A stretch of 64,000 bases of DNA from Anolis sagrei (GCF_037176765.1 NC_090025.1:90479006-90543005); one strand, 5' to 3'. Numbered from the stretch's first letter, positions 45,471 through 59,100 are shown. Made by a program: numbers and translations. The notes: generated by a model not told the origin, from the letters alone.

Positions 45471-48400
45471 CTATAGCTGGATGGCTCTTTGTCAGGAGGA
45501 CTTTGACAACGTTTTTTTTCCCTGATGAAGGGAGTTGGATTGGATGGCCTTAAGTATTTTCTGTTTGTCATGGGGATTCTATGTGGGAAGTTTGCCCTGA
45601 TTCTGACGTTTGTGTGGTTCTGAATGCTCTTTGATTGTAGGTGAACTGTGAATCCCAGTGACTACAATTCCCAAATGCCAAGGTCTATTTCCCCGAAAAT
45701 CCATCTGTGTTCGTATTTGGGTGTATTGAGTGCTTGTGCCAAGTTTGGTCCAGAACCATCATTGTTTAAGTACAGAGTGCTCTCTGGATGTGGGTGAACT
45801 ACAACTCCCAAGCTCAAGGTCAATGCCCACCAAAGATTTCCAGTATTTTCTATTGGTCATGGGAGTTCTGCGTGCCAAATTTGGTTCAATTCCATCGTTG
45901 ATAGAGTTCAGAATGCTCTTTGATTGTAGGTGAACTACAACTCCCAAATGACAAAATCATAATTTTTGAGTGATGGTCACTCCTTGTGTTGTGAGACGTT
46001 TTGTTGCCAAATTTGGTGTGATTTCGTTAATTGGTTCTTTTGTTTTTAAGGTACTCATTATGCAAAGAGCATTTATATATATATATATATTATTCTGAGG
46101 CTGGAACAATTCAAGGTAGTCAGCAGCTCAGGTTTTATTACCAAACTGCTTCCACAGTCTCTAATGCCCTTTGATTGGCAAAGTCTCACTGATGGAGGGC
46201 GAATACTCTAAAGGGAGCCAGATTTGGCCTGGGAGCTTCTAGCAGTCCTCTACTTCAACTGTACATGCTCACAGCATTACAAATGAAGCAGATAATCAGT
46301 TACATGGTGGAAGACCATCCATCATCATGAAGCAAACAGGAAGAAATGAAACTGTTAAGTGTACAAGTGAAAATTCATGAATTGGAGTAACATGAACTGA
46401 GTGGTTCATTACTCTTCAAGAACAATGTATGTGCCCAGAGTGCAAGAACGTTATGGGTGACGAAAGAAAGCAAAGCTGTAATTCTGAAGGCCTCCTTCAA
46501 ATCAATCTTGCCTTACCATTTTCCATTTTCCTGTCAACTCACTGCAGTATAGAATTCTAGTATATATATTCAAGAGGCGAGTAAACGAGTACAGGAAAGA
46601 TCCTTCCTCATTACTCCTGCTGTCTAACTACAAAACCAGGAGAGAAAAACGAAGGACCCATTTAATTTCAGCTGCAGCAAACTTTTACAATTTCAGCTTG
46701 TGGCAAAGATTTTGTTCATCTTCATTTGTGAGGAAACTTTGTGTGTGTGTGTGCGCATGATGATGAGGTGTTTCCACACACCTCGACTCCAACCAGCTCC
46801 AACATGCACACAGATATGGCAATGCCAGAGAAAAATGCTGTGGAATGTCCTGGTCACATGTCTCTTACACATAATAAATTCTCACTGAAAATAACTTTAA
46901 AGAGTCATTCTTTAACCACTATGGATGCGTAGTGGTTAAAGTTTTAAACTGGGACTTAGGAAATTTAGATTCAAACCCACTGAATCATGAAACTCAGGCC
47001 CATTCTACACTGCCAGATAAAACCCAGATATATAATAACAGTGTTTGTATGTATGTATGTGTGCGGCGGACGTAGGTGTATGTGGCAGCTTTCTGATTGG
47101 CTGCCAATGTGGTACAATTTGGATAAGGTCTCTGATTGGCCAGCCTCAACATTCCAACACTCACAAGTGGCTGAGAGGGGAAATAAAATTTGCATATGGT
47201 TTCTGATTGGCCAGCCTCAACAGGAGCCCCTGGTGGCGCAGAGGGTTAAATCCCTGTGCCAGCAGGACTGAAGACGCACAGGTCGCAGATTTGAATCCGG
47301 GAAGAGTGCAGATGAGCTCCCTCTGTCAGCTCCAGTTCCTCATGCGGGGACATGAGAGAAGCCTCCCACAAGTAAGAGATCAAAACATCCTGGTGTCCCC
47401 TGGGCAACGTCCTTGCAGATGGCCAATTATCTCACACCAGAAACGACTTGCAGTTTCCCAGAAATGATTTGCAGCTCCTGACACGACAAAAAAAATCTGC
47501 TTTGAACTGGATTATATGGCAGTGTACGCTCATATAATCCAGTTAATCTGATAATCTGGATTATATGTCAGTGTAGAAGGGGCCTCACGGGGTGATTTGT
47601 GGCCACTGCCACTCAATTTCTCTTGGTTGGACCTATGGCTGCTATATCATCCATATTATCAAAACATATAATCTACATTATCTGCTTTGATGATGTGAAT
47701 CTATACTGCCATATAATCCAGTACAATACAGATAATCTAGATTTTATATGGCAGCGCCATATAAAATAGTTGTGTAAGGACAGAGTAAAAAAACCAAAAT
47801 TTATGCAAGCCATTTTCCTCTTGGAGAAAAAGTGGGATATTTAGCAGAATATGGACTTTGCCCTGTAACATTCATTATCTCTATAATTAGATGTTAATGG
47901 AAAGATTTTGTCTAAGAAGACTTAATTAATTTAGTGGATATTTGGAAAACATAAAATGTATCTTAAAGTGCAGACATGTTAACCCTTTAGAAGCCAATAA
48001 TAATAATAAAACTTTTAATTTATACCCCGCCACCATCTCCCCAAGGGACTCGGAGTGGCTTACATGAGGCCAAGCCCAACAACACATCAATAGAAACAAA
48101 AGCAATAAACAAAAACAATAAAATACAATGAATATAAATCACATATAAACAATAACCAATAAACAGTAAAAACAAGAATTTAAAACCTATGGCCGGGCCA
48201 AATGTAATAGTTTAAAATTTAAAAAAATAAATGCTGGGCATGAACAAGGTAGGATATATCTGGTATAGGGTTTTAAAAGAGATGAGGGAGCGCAGTCAAT
48301 CTTAAACCAGTAGTAAAGTGCATTCTGAGGACATATTGCTGGGAATTTTCCTTATTCTGGGAAGGCACACTGGAATAGCCACGTTTTCAAGCTCCTCCTA

Positions 48401-50118
48401 AAGACTGCCAATGTTGGGGCATGCCTGATGTCCTTGGGGAGTTCCAGAGTCGGGGGCCACCACCTAGAAGGCCCTCTCTCTCGTCCCCACCTTCACGCCT
48501 GCGAAGGAGGCGGGAGCGCGAGCAGGGCCTCTCCAGACGCTTAAGTGTGATTCTACCATATTAAAGAAAGCATTATTTTCTAATGTTTTCTTCTTACCAG
48601 TTCCATGGCTGCACCTTCATCCTGGCCATCTTTCAAACTGTTTCCAGACATGAGCTCCTCCCACGTGAACAGTAGGGAATCTGTTACTTCACCAAATGGA
48701 TTAAAATCAATTAACCATACCCTGCCCTGCAGAAGAAAATATAAATAAAAACAAAGCATAATCTGTTCACACACAAAATGATTTTTTAATGCAGCACCAT
48801 GAATACTAATCTGTAGGCTTAGGTAACTGCAATTATATTTAACATGTGTTTAAATCTTAACAGTCTTATAAAACCTGCTATAAAAGCCTGACCTGTCAGT
48901 TATAGTCATTCCTCAGGAGTTATTAAGAGAAATTCACAAAGCCACTTTTTCCTGTATTAAACTTTTTATTTATTTATTTATTTATTTATTTACAGTATTT
49001 ATATTCTGCCCTTCTCACCCTGCAGGGGACTCAGGGTGGATTACAATGTACATATATAAGGCAAACATTCAATGCCATAGACACACAACATATATAGACA
49101 GAAACACAGAGGCTATTTAACATCCCAGCTTTTTCATGAGGGTATTCTGGCCACCAGGGGAGCTGTTGCTACACCGTCCATTTGTGACACTGATGAAGTA
49201 CTTCCTCATTCTTTGCATGCTTGCTGGAGATTTTTATGGCATCGTAAATTAGCCTCCCCGCATAAGCGGTATTTAAATTTGCTACTTGACAGATGCAACT
49301 GTCTTTCGGGCTGCAAAGGTCGACAGCAAGCTACACAAATTGGGCTGGCTTCAAACTCATGACCTTTTGGTCAGTAGTGATCTTAATGCAGCTGACTCCC
49401 AGCCAGCTGCACCACAGTATTCAAGACGTTGGAATTTCAGACAGAAGACTTGGAATGCTGCTCAGTTTTCCACTACAGAGGTGTGCGCACCATGGGTTAA
49501 AACTAAGGATTAGGGTTAGAAATGAATCTTAATTTCATTTAAGAAATACAAATACAGACTGGTGCCTTGCATGCTTAATCCTTATTGAAAGTTCACAGTG
49601 ATCAAAGAGAGGAAGAGGCATATACAGCCTGACCAGAAGCCAGTTACTTCCTGTCCTAAATAAGGTACAAAAATCAGTGCTCTCTTAAGTGCAGTTTGCA
49701 TGTGTCTGAATGTGTACCTTCATGTCACCTGTCAGCTTATGGGGACCAAATGAATTTTGTAGCATTTTCTTAGCCAAGGGACACTGTTTTTGCCAGTTCC
49801 TTCCTCTGAAACAGCATCTAACTCCTGGAATGCCTCACTGTAAAATTAAACACCCTTCTGTGTATGCCCATTTATCTTGGAAGCAATCATATATTTTATT
49901 ACATTGTTAGAAGATTTTGAATTATGGTTTTAATTATCTTGCCTTGTTAGGAGATTTGACTTATAAACTGATTCAGTACTAGAAAGAGTTTATAATCTTG
50001 AGATGGAGAGTCAGTACCAATGAGGTCACGGTGCATAGGGAGTTAGACAATCACAAAAACTGAGTTGGACAGTGTGTCAGAATAAAAGAATCATATAATA
50101 ATAATAATAATAATAATA

Positions 50119-50155
<37 letters not shown>

Positions 50156-53100
50156 GATTCTTTTATACTATTTATTTATTTATTTATTTATCGTGTCAGG
50201 AACAACCAGATAGTTGTATTACGTTTTTTAACAAAACAAACAAACAGACAAAACACAAAGTTTGCAAGCTTGGTAGTTGATTAAATGTCCTTTGACCAGT
50301 AACTGGCCACTTGGAGTGCCTCTGGTGTTGCTGCAAGAAGGTCCTCCATTGTGCATGTGGCAGGGCTCAGGTTGCATTGCAGCAGATGGTCAGTGGTTTG
50401 CTCTTCTCCAGACACGCATGTTGTGGATTCCACTTTGTAGCAAAATTGGCTTTGCATCTCGTGGTGCCAGAGCGCAGTCTGTTCAGCGCCTTCCAAGTCG
50501 CCTAGTTTTCTGTGTGCCCAGGGAGGAATCTCTCATTTGGTATCAGCCATTGGTTGAGGTTCTGGGTTTGAGCCTGCCACTTTTGGACTCTCGCTTGCTG
50601 AGGTGTTCCAGCGAATGTCTCTGTGGATCTTATTTCTTGATTTAAGTTGTTGACGTGCTGGGTTTTTTAACTCTCTGATACCCAAACAGGGGATAAGCTG
50701 GAGATGTCACTGCCTTGGTGCTTTCACTATAGGCTGCTACTTCCCAGCGGATGTCAGGTGGTGCAATACCGCCCTACACCACTGGAGTGTAATTTCTCCA
50801 GTGGTGTAGGGTGCAGACACCCCATGATAATGCAGCATGTCTCATTAAGAGCCACATCCACTGTTTTAGCGTGGTGAGATATGTTCCACACTGGGCATGC
50901 ATACTCAGCAGCAGAGTAGCATAGCGCAAGGGCAGATGTCTTCACTGTGTCTGGTTGTGATCCCCAGGTTGTGCCAGTCAGCTTTCGTATGATATTGTTT
51001 CTAGCACCCACTTTTTGCTTGATATTCAGGCAGTGCTTCTTGTAGGTCAGAGCACGGTCCAGAGTGACTCCGAGGTATTTGGGTGCGCTGCAATGCTCCA
51101 GTGGGATTCCTTCCCAGAGCTCGGGATGCTTGTCTGTTCTTAAGGTGAAAAGCACATGTCTGTGTTTTAGATGGATTAGGGATCAGCTGGTTTTCACTGT
51201 AGTAGGCGGTAAGAGCACCTAGAGCAGCGGTTCTCAACCTGGGGGTCGCGACCCCTCGGGGGGTCGATTGGCAATTTGGGGGGGGGTCGTGGCATACCTT
51301 CCCTAGGCCCCGCCCCCTCTGTGCGGTGTGGAGGGTTCCTCCTCCTCCGGCGGCGAGGAATTCCAGGGAGCAGGCAGAGGCGGTTCATGCATTACTCAGA
51401 GTAAACGGTTGCGGAACTTTTTTTGCCCAGGGGGCGCTCTGAGGCACCTCCGTAAATGCCCCTTCACGCCTGCGACCTTTCTCTGCCTCCCTCTCCCTGG
51501 AGGCGCCCCCCCCCCCGCCTCTTTCTTCCTTCTTTTCCCTCCCGTCGTCCCTTCCTCCCTCCCTTCCCTCCCTGGGGCCTCTGCGCCTGGCCGTCCCCTC
51601 CCTCCATTCAGGCCTCATCTTTCTCGCTCGCGCTCTTCACCAAGGGCAGAGAGAGCAGCAGCAGAATGCACCCTGAGCAAGGCTTGGCCTCCTCCCCTTT
51701 TGTTGTCCTTGCTCTTTTTTTGAGCGCCAGGGAATCAAGTTGTGCTGCCCCTTTAAGAGATTTCCTCCTCTTTCCCCCCTCCCCTCCCCTCCCTCCTGAT
51801 GTCAGTGTGGGGCTGTTGCTGCTGCTGCTTGGGCGCTAGGCCATGAAGGCTGGAAGCACAGAGGTTTGGGGCTTCTGTGGCTGTGCATGGGATACGATCC
51901 TGGGAGAAGAGGCAATGTTTTGGATTTTGGAAGAGCAACCAAGGAAGGAGGGTTCCCCACTGTTCTCAGCTTGCATTGAGATAAGCATAGAGCTGGGAGA
52001 GGAACCTCAAGGGCTATCCAGCCCAACCCCATTCCTGCCATACAAAGCGAATAACGTTGGAACCTTGGCAGAAAATCCTTTTTCTGTTTTATGGACTCAC
52101 AGATTCATAGTTGGGAGAGACCCCAAGGACCATCCAGTCCCACCCCATTCTTCCAGGTAGGAAGACACTGCCTGGAAGATGGCCATCCAGCCCCTGCCTA
52201 AAAACCACCAAAGAAGGAGACCCCACTAAGGGCCCTTCCACACAGCCCTATATCTCAGAATATCAAGGCAGGAAGTCTCACAATATCAGCTTTGCACTGG
52301 GTTATCTGAATCCACACTGCCAGATAATCCACTTCAATTTGGATTCTATGCAGCTGTATGTAAGGGACCTCAGATAACCCAGGCCCTTTCCATACAGCTG
52401 AATAAAATCCCACATTTTCTGCTTTAAATTGGAATATATGGCAGTGTGGCCTCGGATAACCCAGTTCAAAACGGATATTGTGGAATTTTCCACCTTGGTG
52501 TGCTGGGTTATATAGCTGTGTGGAAGGGCCCAGAGAAGGCCTTTTCATTGCCATGGTTCAGTGGTATGGCATGACAGGAGTTGCAGTGTTATAAGGTCTT
52601 TGGCCTTTTCTGCCAAAGAGGCGTGGGAGAGCCTTCCAGTGTCCTCCACCAGGCTACTATTCCCTCGGAGGGGGTGGGCGATTCATTTGCTGGCGCCTCC
52701 CCCGGGCAATGGCTGCAGCGTGAAGGCTCGGGTCTGCAAACACAGCGGTGGAAAGCAGCGGTGGAAAGCTGCTTGACCTCCCGTTTGCGACCAGGCCCCT
52801 CAAGGCAGGCAGGAAGCGAGGCGCTGTGGCAAGGGGATGCTCCTCCTGCCTTCCCTGCCCATCCACCCGCTTGCTCAGCCAACCCAAAAGCCTTCTGTGC
52901 CTGCTCTTTGGTTGCAGGTGAACTATAAATCCCAGCAGTTCCCAAATGTCAAGGTCTGTTTCCCCCACAGCCTTCCACTATTTTCAGTTGGTCATGGGAG
53001 TTCTCTATGCCAAGTTTGGTTCAATTCCATTATGGTGGGAGTTCAGAATGCTCTTTGGTTGCAGGTGAACTATAAATCTCAGCAATTCCCAAATGTCAAG

Positions 53101-56100
53101 GTCTGTTTCCCCCACAGCCTTCCAGTATTTTCAGTTGGTCATGGGAGTTCTCTATGCCAAGTTTAGTTCAATTCCATTATGGTGGGAGTTCAGAATGCTC
53201 TTTGGTTGCAGGTGAACTATAAATTCCAGCAGTTCCCAAATGTCAAGGTCTGTTTCCCCCAAGTTTGGTCCAGATCCATAGTTGTTTGGGTTCACGGTGC
53301 TCTCTGTATGTAGGTGAACTACATCTCCCCCAAATCACATCTTCTCCCTGAACCCTTCCAGTCTTTTCTGATGGTCATGGGGGTAATTTGTGCCAAGTTT
53401 GGTCCAGGTCTGTAATTCGTGAAGGTCTCTGTTGTCTGTGGATATCAGAGCTGAATCAGTCAAAATACTGCAAATCCCATCATCTGTTGTCTATACTCCC
53501 CCAAACATATTGTTTTGTGATCAGTCACTATGCTTTAATTACGTTCCATTTGTAACAATGAAAATACATCCTGCATATCAGGTATTTACACCGCGATTCA
53601 TAACAGTAGCAACATTACAATTATGGATTGTGTGATTTTAGTAATTGATGTAATTGTTTTTAGATTTTTAAAAAAATTCTTTGGTTTTTAATGTAAATCT
53701 TTCTCAACTGTATGCAGGGGACAAGAAGGATGGGGTACAAATGTTGAAATAAATAAATAAAATTTTTACGTCATTGAATTGTTGCCAATGTGTGAAGCTG
53801 CTATGAGTCCCCCTCAGGGTTGTGAAGGGTGGGGTACAAATGTGGTAAGGTAATAATAAAATAAGTAGGAATGAAAATAATTTTATGGTTGGGGGTCACC
53901 ACAACATGACAAACCGTATTTAGGGGTCACGGCTTTAGAAAGGTTGAGAACCACTGACTTAGAGCTTCGGAGAGCTTCTGTTCATCCATCTCAAAGCTCC
54001 CTGCTTGAGCAGTAATGGCATGATCATCAGCATATATGAAGCTCTCTGTCCCTTCTGGCAGTGGCTGGTCATTTGTGTAAATGTTGAACATGGATGGAGC
54101 AAGCACGCTCCCCTGAGGCAAGCTGTTCTTCTGTTCTGTCCACTTGACCAGAGACCACGTTGACCACTGTTACCTGACAAATTCTCAGGAGACTGATACA
54201 AAATGTTGCTTTCTGCCCAATGGGCTGATATAAAATAGATACCGTATATACTCAAGTATAAGCCGACCCAAATATAAGCTGAGGCACCTAATTTTACCAC
54301 AAAAAAATTGGGAAAACTTATTCACTTGAGTATAAGCCTAGGGTGAGAAATGCAGCAGCTACTGGTAAATTTCAAAATAACAATAGATATAAATACAATC
54401 ACATAAATTGAGGCATCAGTAGGTTAAATGTTTTTGAATATTAGCCATATTTCAAAGAAAAGCAGTAAACTAGCTCTGTAAGTGGAAAAGTAAGGTCAAC
54501 AAAAACAATATGGTATCAACAATAAGATTAACAATAATAACAACTTCATTTGTGTCCCCCCTTTCTCCCCATGGGGACTCAGGCTGACTTCCAACATAGT
54601 AACAGGCAAACATTCAATACCTATATAAACAACGCAGAGCTATATATAGACCTATAATTATGTATACTAATTTCACATATGAATTTCTCCCTAAACGGTT
54701 TGCAAATCCTCTCTCTATATATGTGCATTTCCCTCCTGCAATATTTGCAAGCCCTATATATCTATGTTTATATCTAGTATCTAGACATCTCTCTATATAT
54801 GTGTGTGTATGTGTGTCTGTGCATTTCCCCTACAATATTTGCAAGCCCTATATATCTATATTCACATGTAAACATGTCTCTATATATTTGTGTGTGCATT
54901 TCCCCCTGTAATATTTACAAGCCCTATATATCTATATTCATATATATCTATCTAGACATCTATCTATATATGTAAAAATGCTCTGTTTGTTTGTAGTCAC
55001 CTGAGCATATAGCAAGTTCCAGATAATTTTCCCCCTGGTCACAGGTAAGTGAAAGTGTAGATATGGAATCCATAGTTATGAACATCTTGCTGTAATTCCA
55101 GTGGTCTTGCTGAGATTCTAGGAGCTATAATATTTAAAAAGTATATTTCCAAAGCTGTGATTCTGCTCTTAATTATGAGGATGTCGTAGAGTCTGGATAA
55201 CTGTATTTTAGAGACTTGTGATGAAAAATAAAATTAGAATGCTACTAAATCTGAGATACGCTATTCTGCACATCTCTGATAATATCAGGTGGTTGCCTGT
55301 TTCTTATCAAGCACTAGAACTGGATTGGTAAGTCACTATACAAAAATGTGCAGTTCACATTAAGAATGGGTTTTTAAATGTAGTCTTCTCTGCTTCTAAT
55401 AGTCTTCTCTGCTTCTAATGGCGATACCTATAAGGGTGTTTTGGTATACAATCTCTTTTTATATTTACTCCAAATTTTTATTAATGCTGCCCTTATGAAA
55501 GGGTTTCCAAAAATCTTCTCTGTTTTAATTTTCTCATACTAAATATATGCCACCCCACTCTTAAATCATGTCCTTTGATATACATTAAAGAAGGGGATTT
55601 TTTGATAACAGCTAGAGAAGGACAGTTGGGGAAAGACAGCTGACAAGAGTCAGTTCTAGAAGTTGGAGGGAAGTGAATGTATATTGGGTATCTGAATTGA
55701 GTGAGGGAAGAGGTGGGACATAACTCAGTTCAAATATTATTATGACATGCCTGGATCTAAATACTGGAACCTGATGAAGCAAAGTTTTCCAAACTGTGTG
55801 TTGTGACACGTTAGTGTTTCCATTGCAGTGTATAGGTGTGTATGAACATAACAAGAAACTTCCGAATCTATGCAAAATAAGCACCAGATCATATATTTTA
55901 ACAGATATCAATGAAAGATTTTCATGATGTATGTTGAGTCCTTGTATATTTTATTACAGTTTATATATGTGTCCATATCTCTCATAAGGGCTTGGTTTAA
56001 ACCTCCAGTTTGCTAGAAAAACTCTCAAAACAATCCAGGTCTAAAAAGTGTTCACCAACATGAAATATTTAGAAAGTCCTGTGATGAAGTCTCAAATTTG

Positions 56101-59100
56101 TATGTTATGAAAATAAAGTTGAACTACTTCTTACTTTGTTAAACCTGATTCTGACTGGTGTTGAGACTGAGCAATTAAAGGAACAGATTGTAAAAGGAAT
56201 TTGTCCTCCCCTAAATCAGGGAGGAGTATAAGCAGGGGGCACAGGGCAAGGTGAGAGTGGTGGGCACCCAAGGCTAGGAATAACCGGCCCAGCTTGGATA
56301 GATTAATATTACAGTACTAGAATCATTGCAATGATTTCAGAAACAGACTATTAGATGAAAGAAGCACACTGAGAAGGAATGCAAAGCATGCATTAGACAG
56401 CTATTAACCAGGCCAGTAAGAGCCTATATTTCATTCTTTTTTTTGGGAGGGGGAGGTGATGATTTCATCTTTTTGGTTCCTTTTGGTTATCACCATTTAC
56501 ATTTCCAACAGAATCCCTACTGTAAACTTTCCTGAAATTCCCCCCTCCCCCCCAACCCGATAATCCCCCCCCCCAAATAAACATCTAAGAATCAAAGAAA
56601 CTCAAAAGAAAATAATTTCAAAATAGTATAGGACCCCCTCTCAATTGGATCACATTATGAAAAACACATCTAACAAATGCTGGCCTAAATGCGGGGAGAT
56701 TGGTACTTTTTCACACATGTGGTGGGACTACTCTGAAATACAAAAATATAATACTGTTAGAGAAGTAATATAGGAAATATTAGAGCAAAAACTACTTTGG
56801 AATAAAGCTCAATTTATTTCCCTCAATATAGAGGTAAAGGAAGGGAACAATGAATGGTCAGATATATTGAAATTTATGATAGCCGCTATACATGCCACAA
56901 TCGTCAGAGGTTGGAAAGATAAAACAAGGTGGGACTTGACAACCTGATGGTCTTATCTCTCTGAATATTTAATTAGTGACTTCATCTATGAAAAGAAAAA
57001 TAAATATTTGAATATTCAGTCAAGACAAGATTGGTATAGGAAATGGTCTTGCTTAACGGACAAAGCGGAAGGAAAAGATAGGTACGGAACTTTAAATCAG
57101 GCCTTCCAGACAATTAAATCAATGAACTGACTTAAGTAAACCCAGATGGGGGTGGGTGGGAAGAGGGTGGTAAGGTTGGGTGGGTGGGGTGGGGGATTTA
57201 AAGGGGTAAATAATCAAGATATACGGCAAAGGGAAGCACAATTGGAACCTGTATCCTAGCCATAAAAATTGTAAACAGTTTTTGATATTAACTTTTAGAT
57301 GGCTAGGTTCATATTGTATTGTTTTGTCATCTGTATGAAGAAATTAATAAAAAAAATTAAAAACTTTCCTGGAATTGAGTCATTTTAGGCTGAAGATAGA
57401 AGGAATAAATATCCGTATATAGAAGGAATAAATATCTGTATATTACGTTGACAGCTGGCCTAGATTTTTTTTTTGCTGATGTCACAAATGTACATCATCT
57501 CCTCCAGCACACTTAAAGTAACTGAGAAAGTGACACAACAGACAATTAATCAGGACTGACCCTGCTAAATTGGGATAGCTGGAAGGTACAGAACACAGAA
57601 ATAGACCTTTCTCCTCTAATTGTTGCAGTCTGAAATCATACACCACGCCATTTTCTATTATGTGTGAGTCCTAAATGTTGAAAGCTTAACTTATAGGACA
57701 TAATTTAAGCCTCATGTTTGAAAGTCCAAAACACCTACTTCCAACATATATATCCCCCTTCAGTCAATTAGGAAATATCAGCATTTGGCCATAACAGAAA
57801 AGAATAAGACAACTTTTACAAATAAAAGCTTTTTCTTACCACACTGTCTCTGTAGACATCAAACACAACTGGAAAGAAAAAGAGAGAGGGGCGTTTGAGG
57901 TTAAGAGAACAAATTGTGCTGAGAGAACAAATTAAAAGATTAATACAGAAACAGATGTTGGACTTTTATGTGATATAAGGATAATAAAGTAAGATGCCCT
58001 GGAACAAGGAGGAAGTGTGCATGTTCTAGCTTTGTTTCCTAATGTTATGGTGCTGTGCCTGAACAAAGAATAACTTTGGACTGAAGAAGACAAGGTCTAC
58101 CTTGTCTAGCATTTCCAACAGTGATCCCAAGTATATCACACATAGGGCTTTTGTTGATTTGTTTCTCAACCCTTGTCTGTAATATTTGGAACCAAAGGTG
58201 TTTTGGATATTGGATTATTTTGAAATTATTTTGAAATCCCTGAATTTGCAAATCCATTTTTTGGAATCGATCAGGTCCTCCGCATTTGTTAGAATGAGAT
58301 CAAGAGTAGCCAACCCCCTTGTTGCCTCTTCTACCTTCTGGACCATGAAATTGTCTGCAAGGCAAGCGAGGAAATTGTTGGACCTTGTACTCTTGGCCGA
58401 GTTTGTTTTCCAGCAAATATCGGGATAGTTGAAATCGCCCATGACTACTACATCTCTTCTCTGTGCCTGTTTTGTCAACTGTTGGCAGAAGACTTCATCA
58501 AGTTCTTCCTCCTGGCTTGGAGGTCTGTAGTAGACGGCTACAATGATATCTTTTTGAGTCCCAGTTCCCTTGATTCTTATCCAGATGCTTTCAAGCTGGT
58601 TTCCCGGATTGCTGTCTTGCATCTCTTCTGCAGCATAACAGTCTTTGACATATAAGGCTACTCCGCCTCCTCTCCCCTTTGTTCGGTTTCTGTGAAAGAG
58701 GTTATAGCCCTCGATGTCTACATTCCAGCGATAGGAGTCATCACACCAGGTTTCAGTGATGCCTATGATATCATATTTGTGGTGTTGTGCTAAATGTTGG
58801 AGTTTGTCTTGTTTATTTCCCATGCTCTGTGCATTAGTGTAAAGACATGTGAGCCCCTGAGATTTTCCCCTGAGCTGTTTAACTGGGATTATTGTGCTTT
58901 TGATACTTGGTCCTCGTTGTGTTTGTACAGCTCTCCGTTTAGCCTTCTGCATAAGCAGGACATCAATCCTGCAAAGTTTCAGAAATATTAGTTCATCTAC
59001 TGGTTTTTAGGAATTTTAAAAGTTTTTTTCATTAAAAAATATTTTTAAAAACTACCTTAAGTTGAGGGGAGGAGGCTAGCTTTGCAGAAATCTATGTGAT

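Larger units (their letters stand above)
51225..53956. mobile_element. hAT DNA element with SPIN-like ends, 2.7 kb
   Basis: The ends CAGCGGTTCTCAACCTGG and AAGGTTGAGAACCACTG are inverted repeats, with the typical GGGGTCGCGACCCC next to the left end. Flanks ACCTAGAG (51,217-51,224) and ACTTAGAG (53,957-53,964) form an 8-bp target duplication with one change. No transposase is found. The interior is a patchwork of GC-rich DNA (51,300-51,840), CR1-tail fragments, a MITE and a 147-bp tandem repeat. Confidence 0.85.
50175..54165 (-). mobile_element. Jockey-like LINE 3' half, split by a hAT element
   Basis: Minus strand. The part at 53,957-54,165 encodes [15 protein letters not shown] and [12 protein letters not shown] (catalytic YADD). 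After the hAT at 51,225-53,956 the same LINE continues ([55 protein letters not shown]), with one frame change near 51,150. Its 3'UTR ends GTTGTTCCTGACACG with an AAAT tail at about 50,175-50,207. A perfect 16-bp hairpin (50,772-50,811) lies at the end of the coding part. The clade is not certain. Confidence 0.8.

Noticed and set aside
45430-45472. The ATCT run as a regulatory GATA cluster
   Set aside because: A pure tetranucleotide microsatellite inside an interspersed repeat; nothing else supports regulation.
51328-52160. Several frames of about 100-130 codons in the GC-rich interior of the hAT
   Set aside because: Low-complexity Pro/Ser-rich translations on both strands, no hAT transposase motifs, overlapping a CR1 tail.
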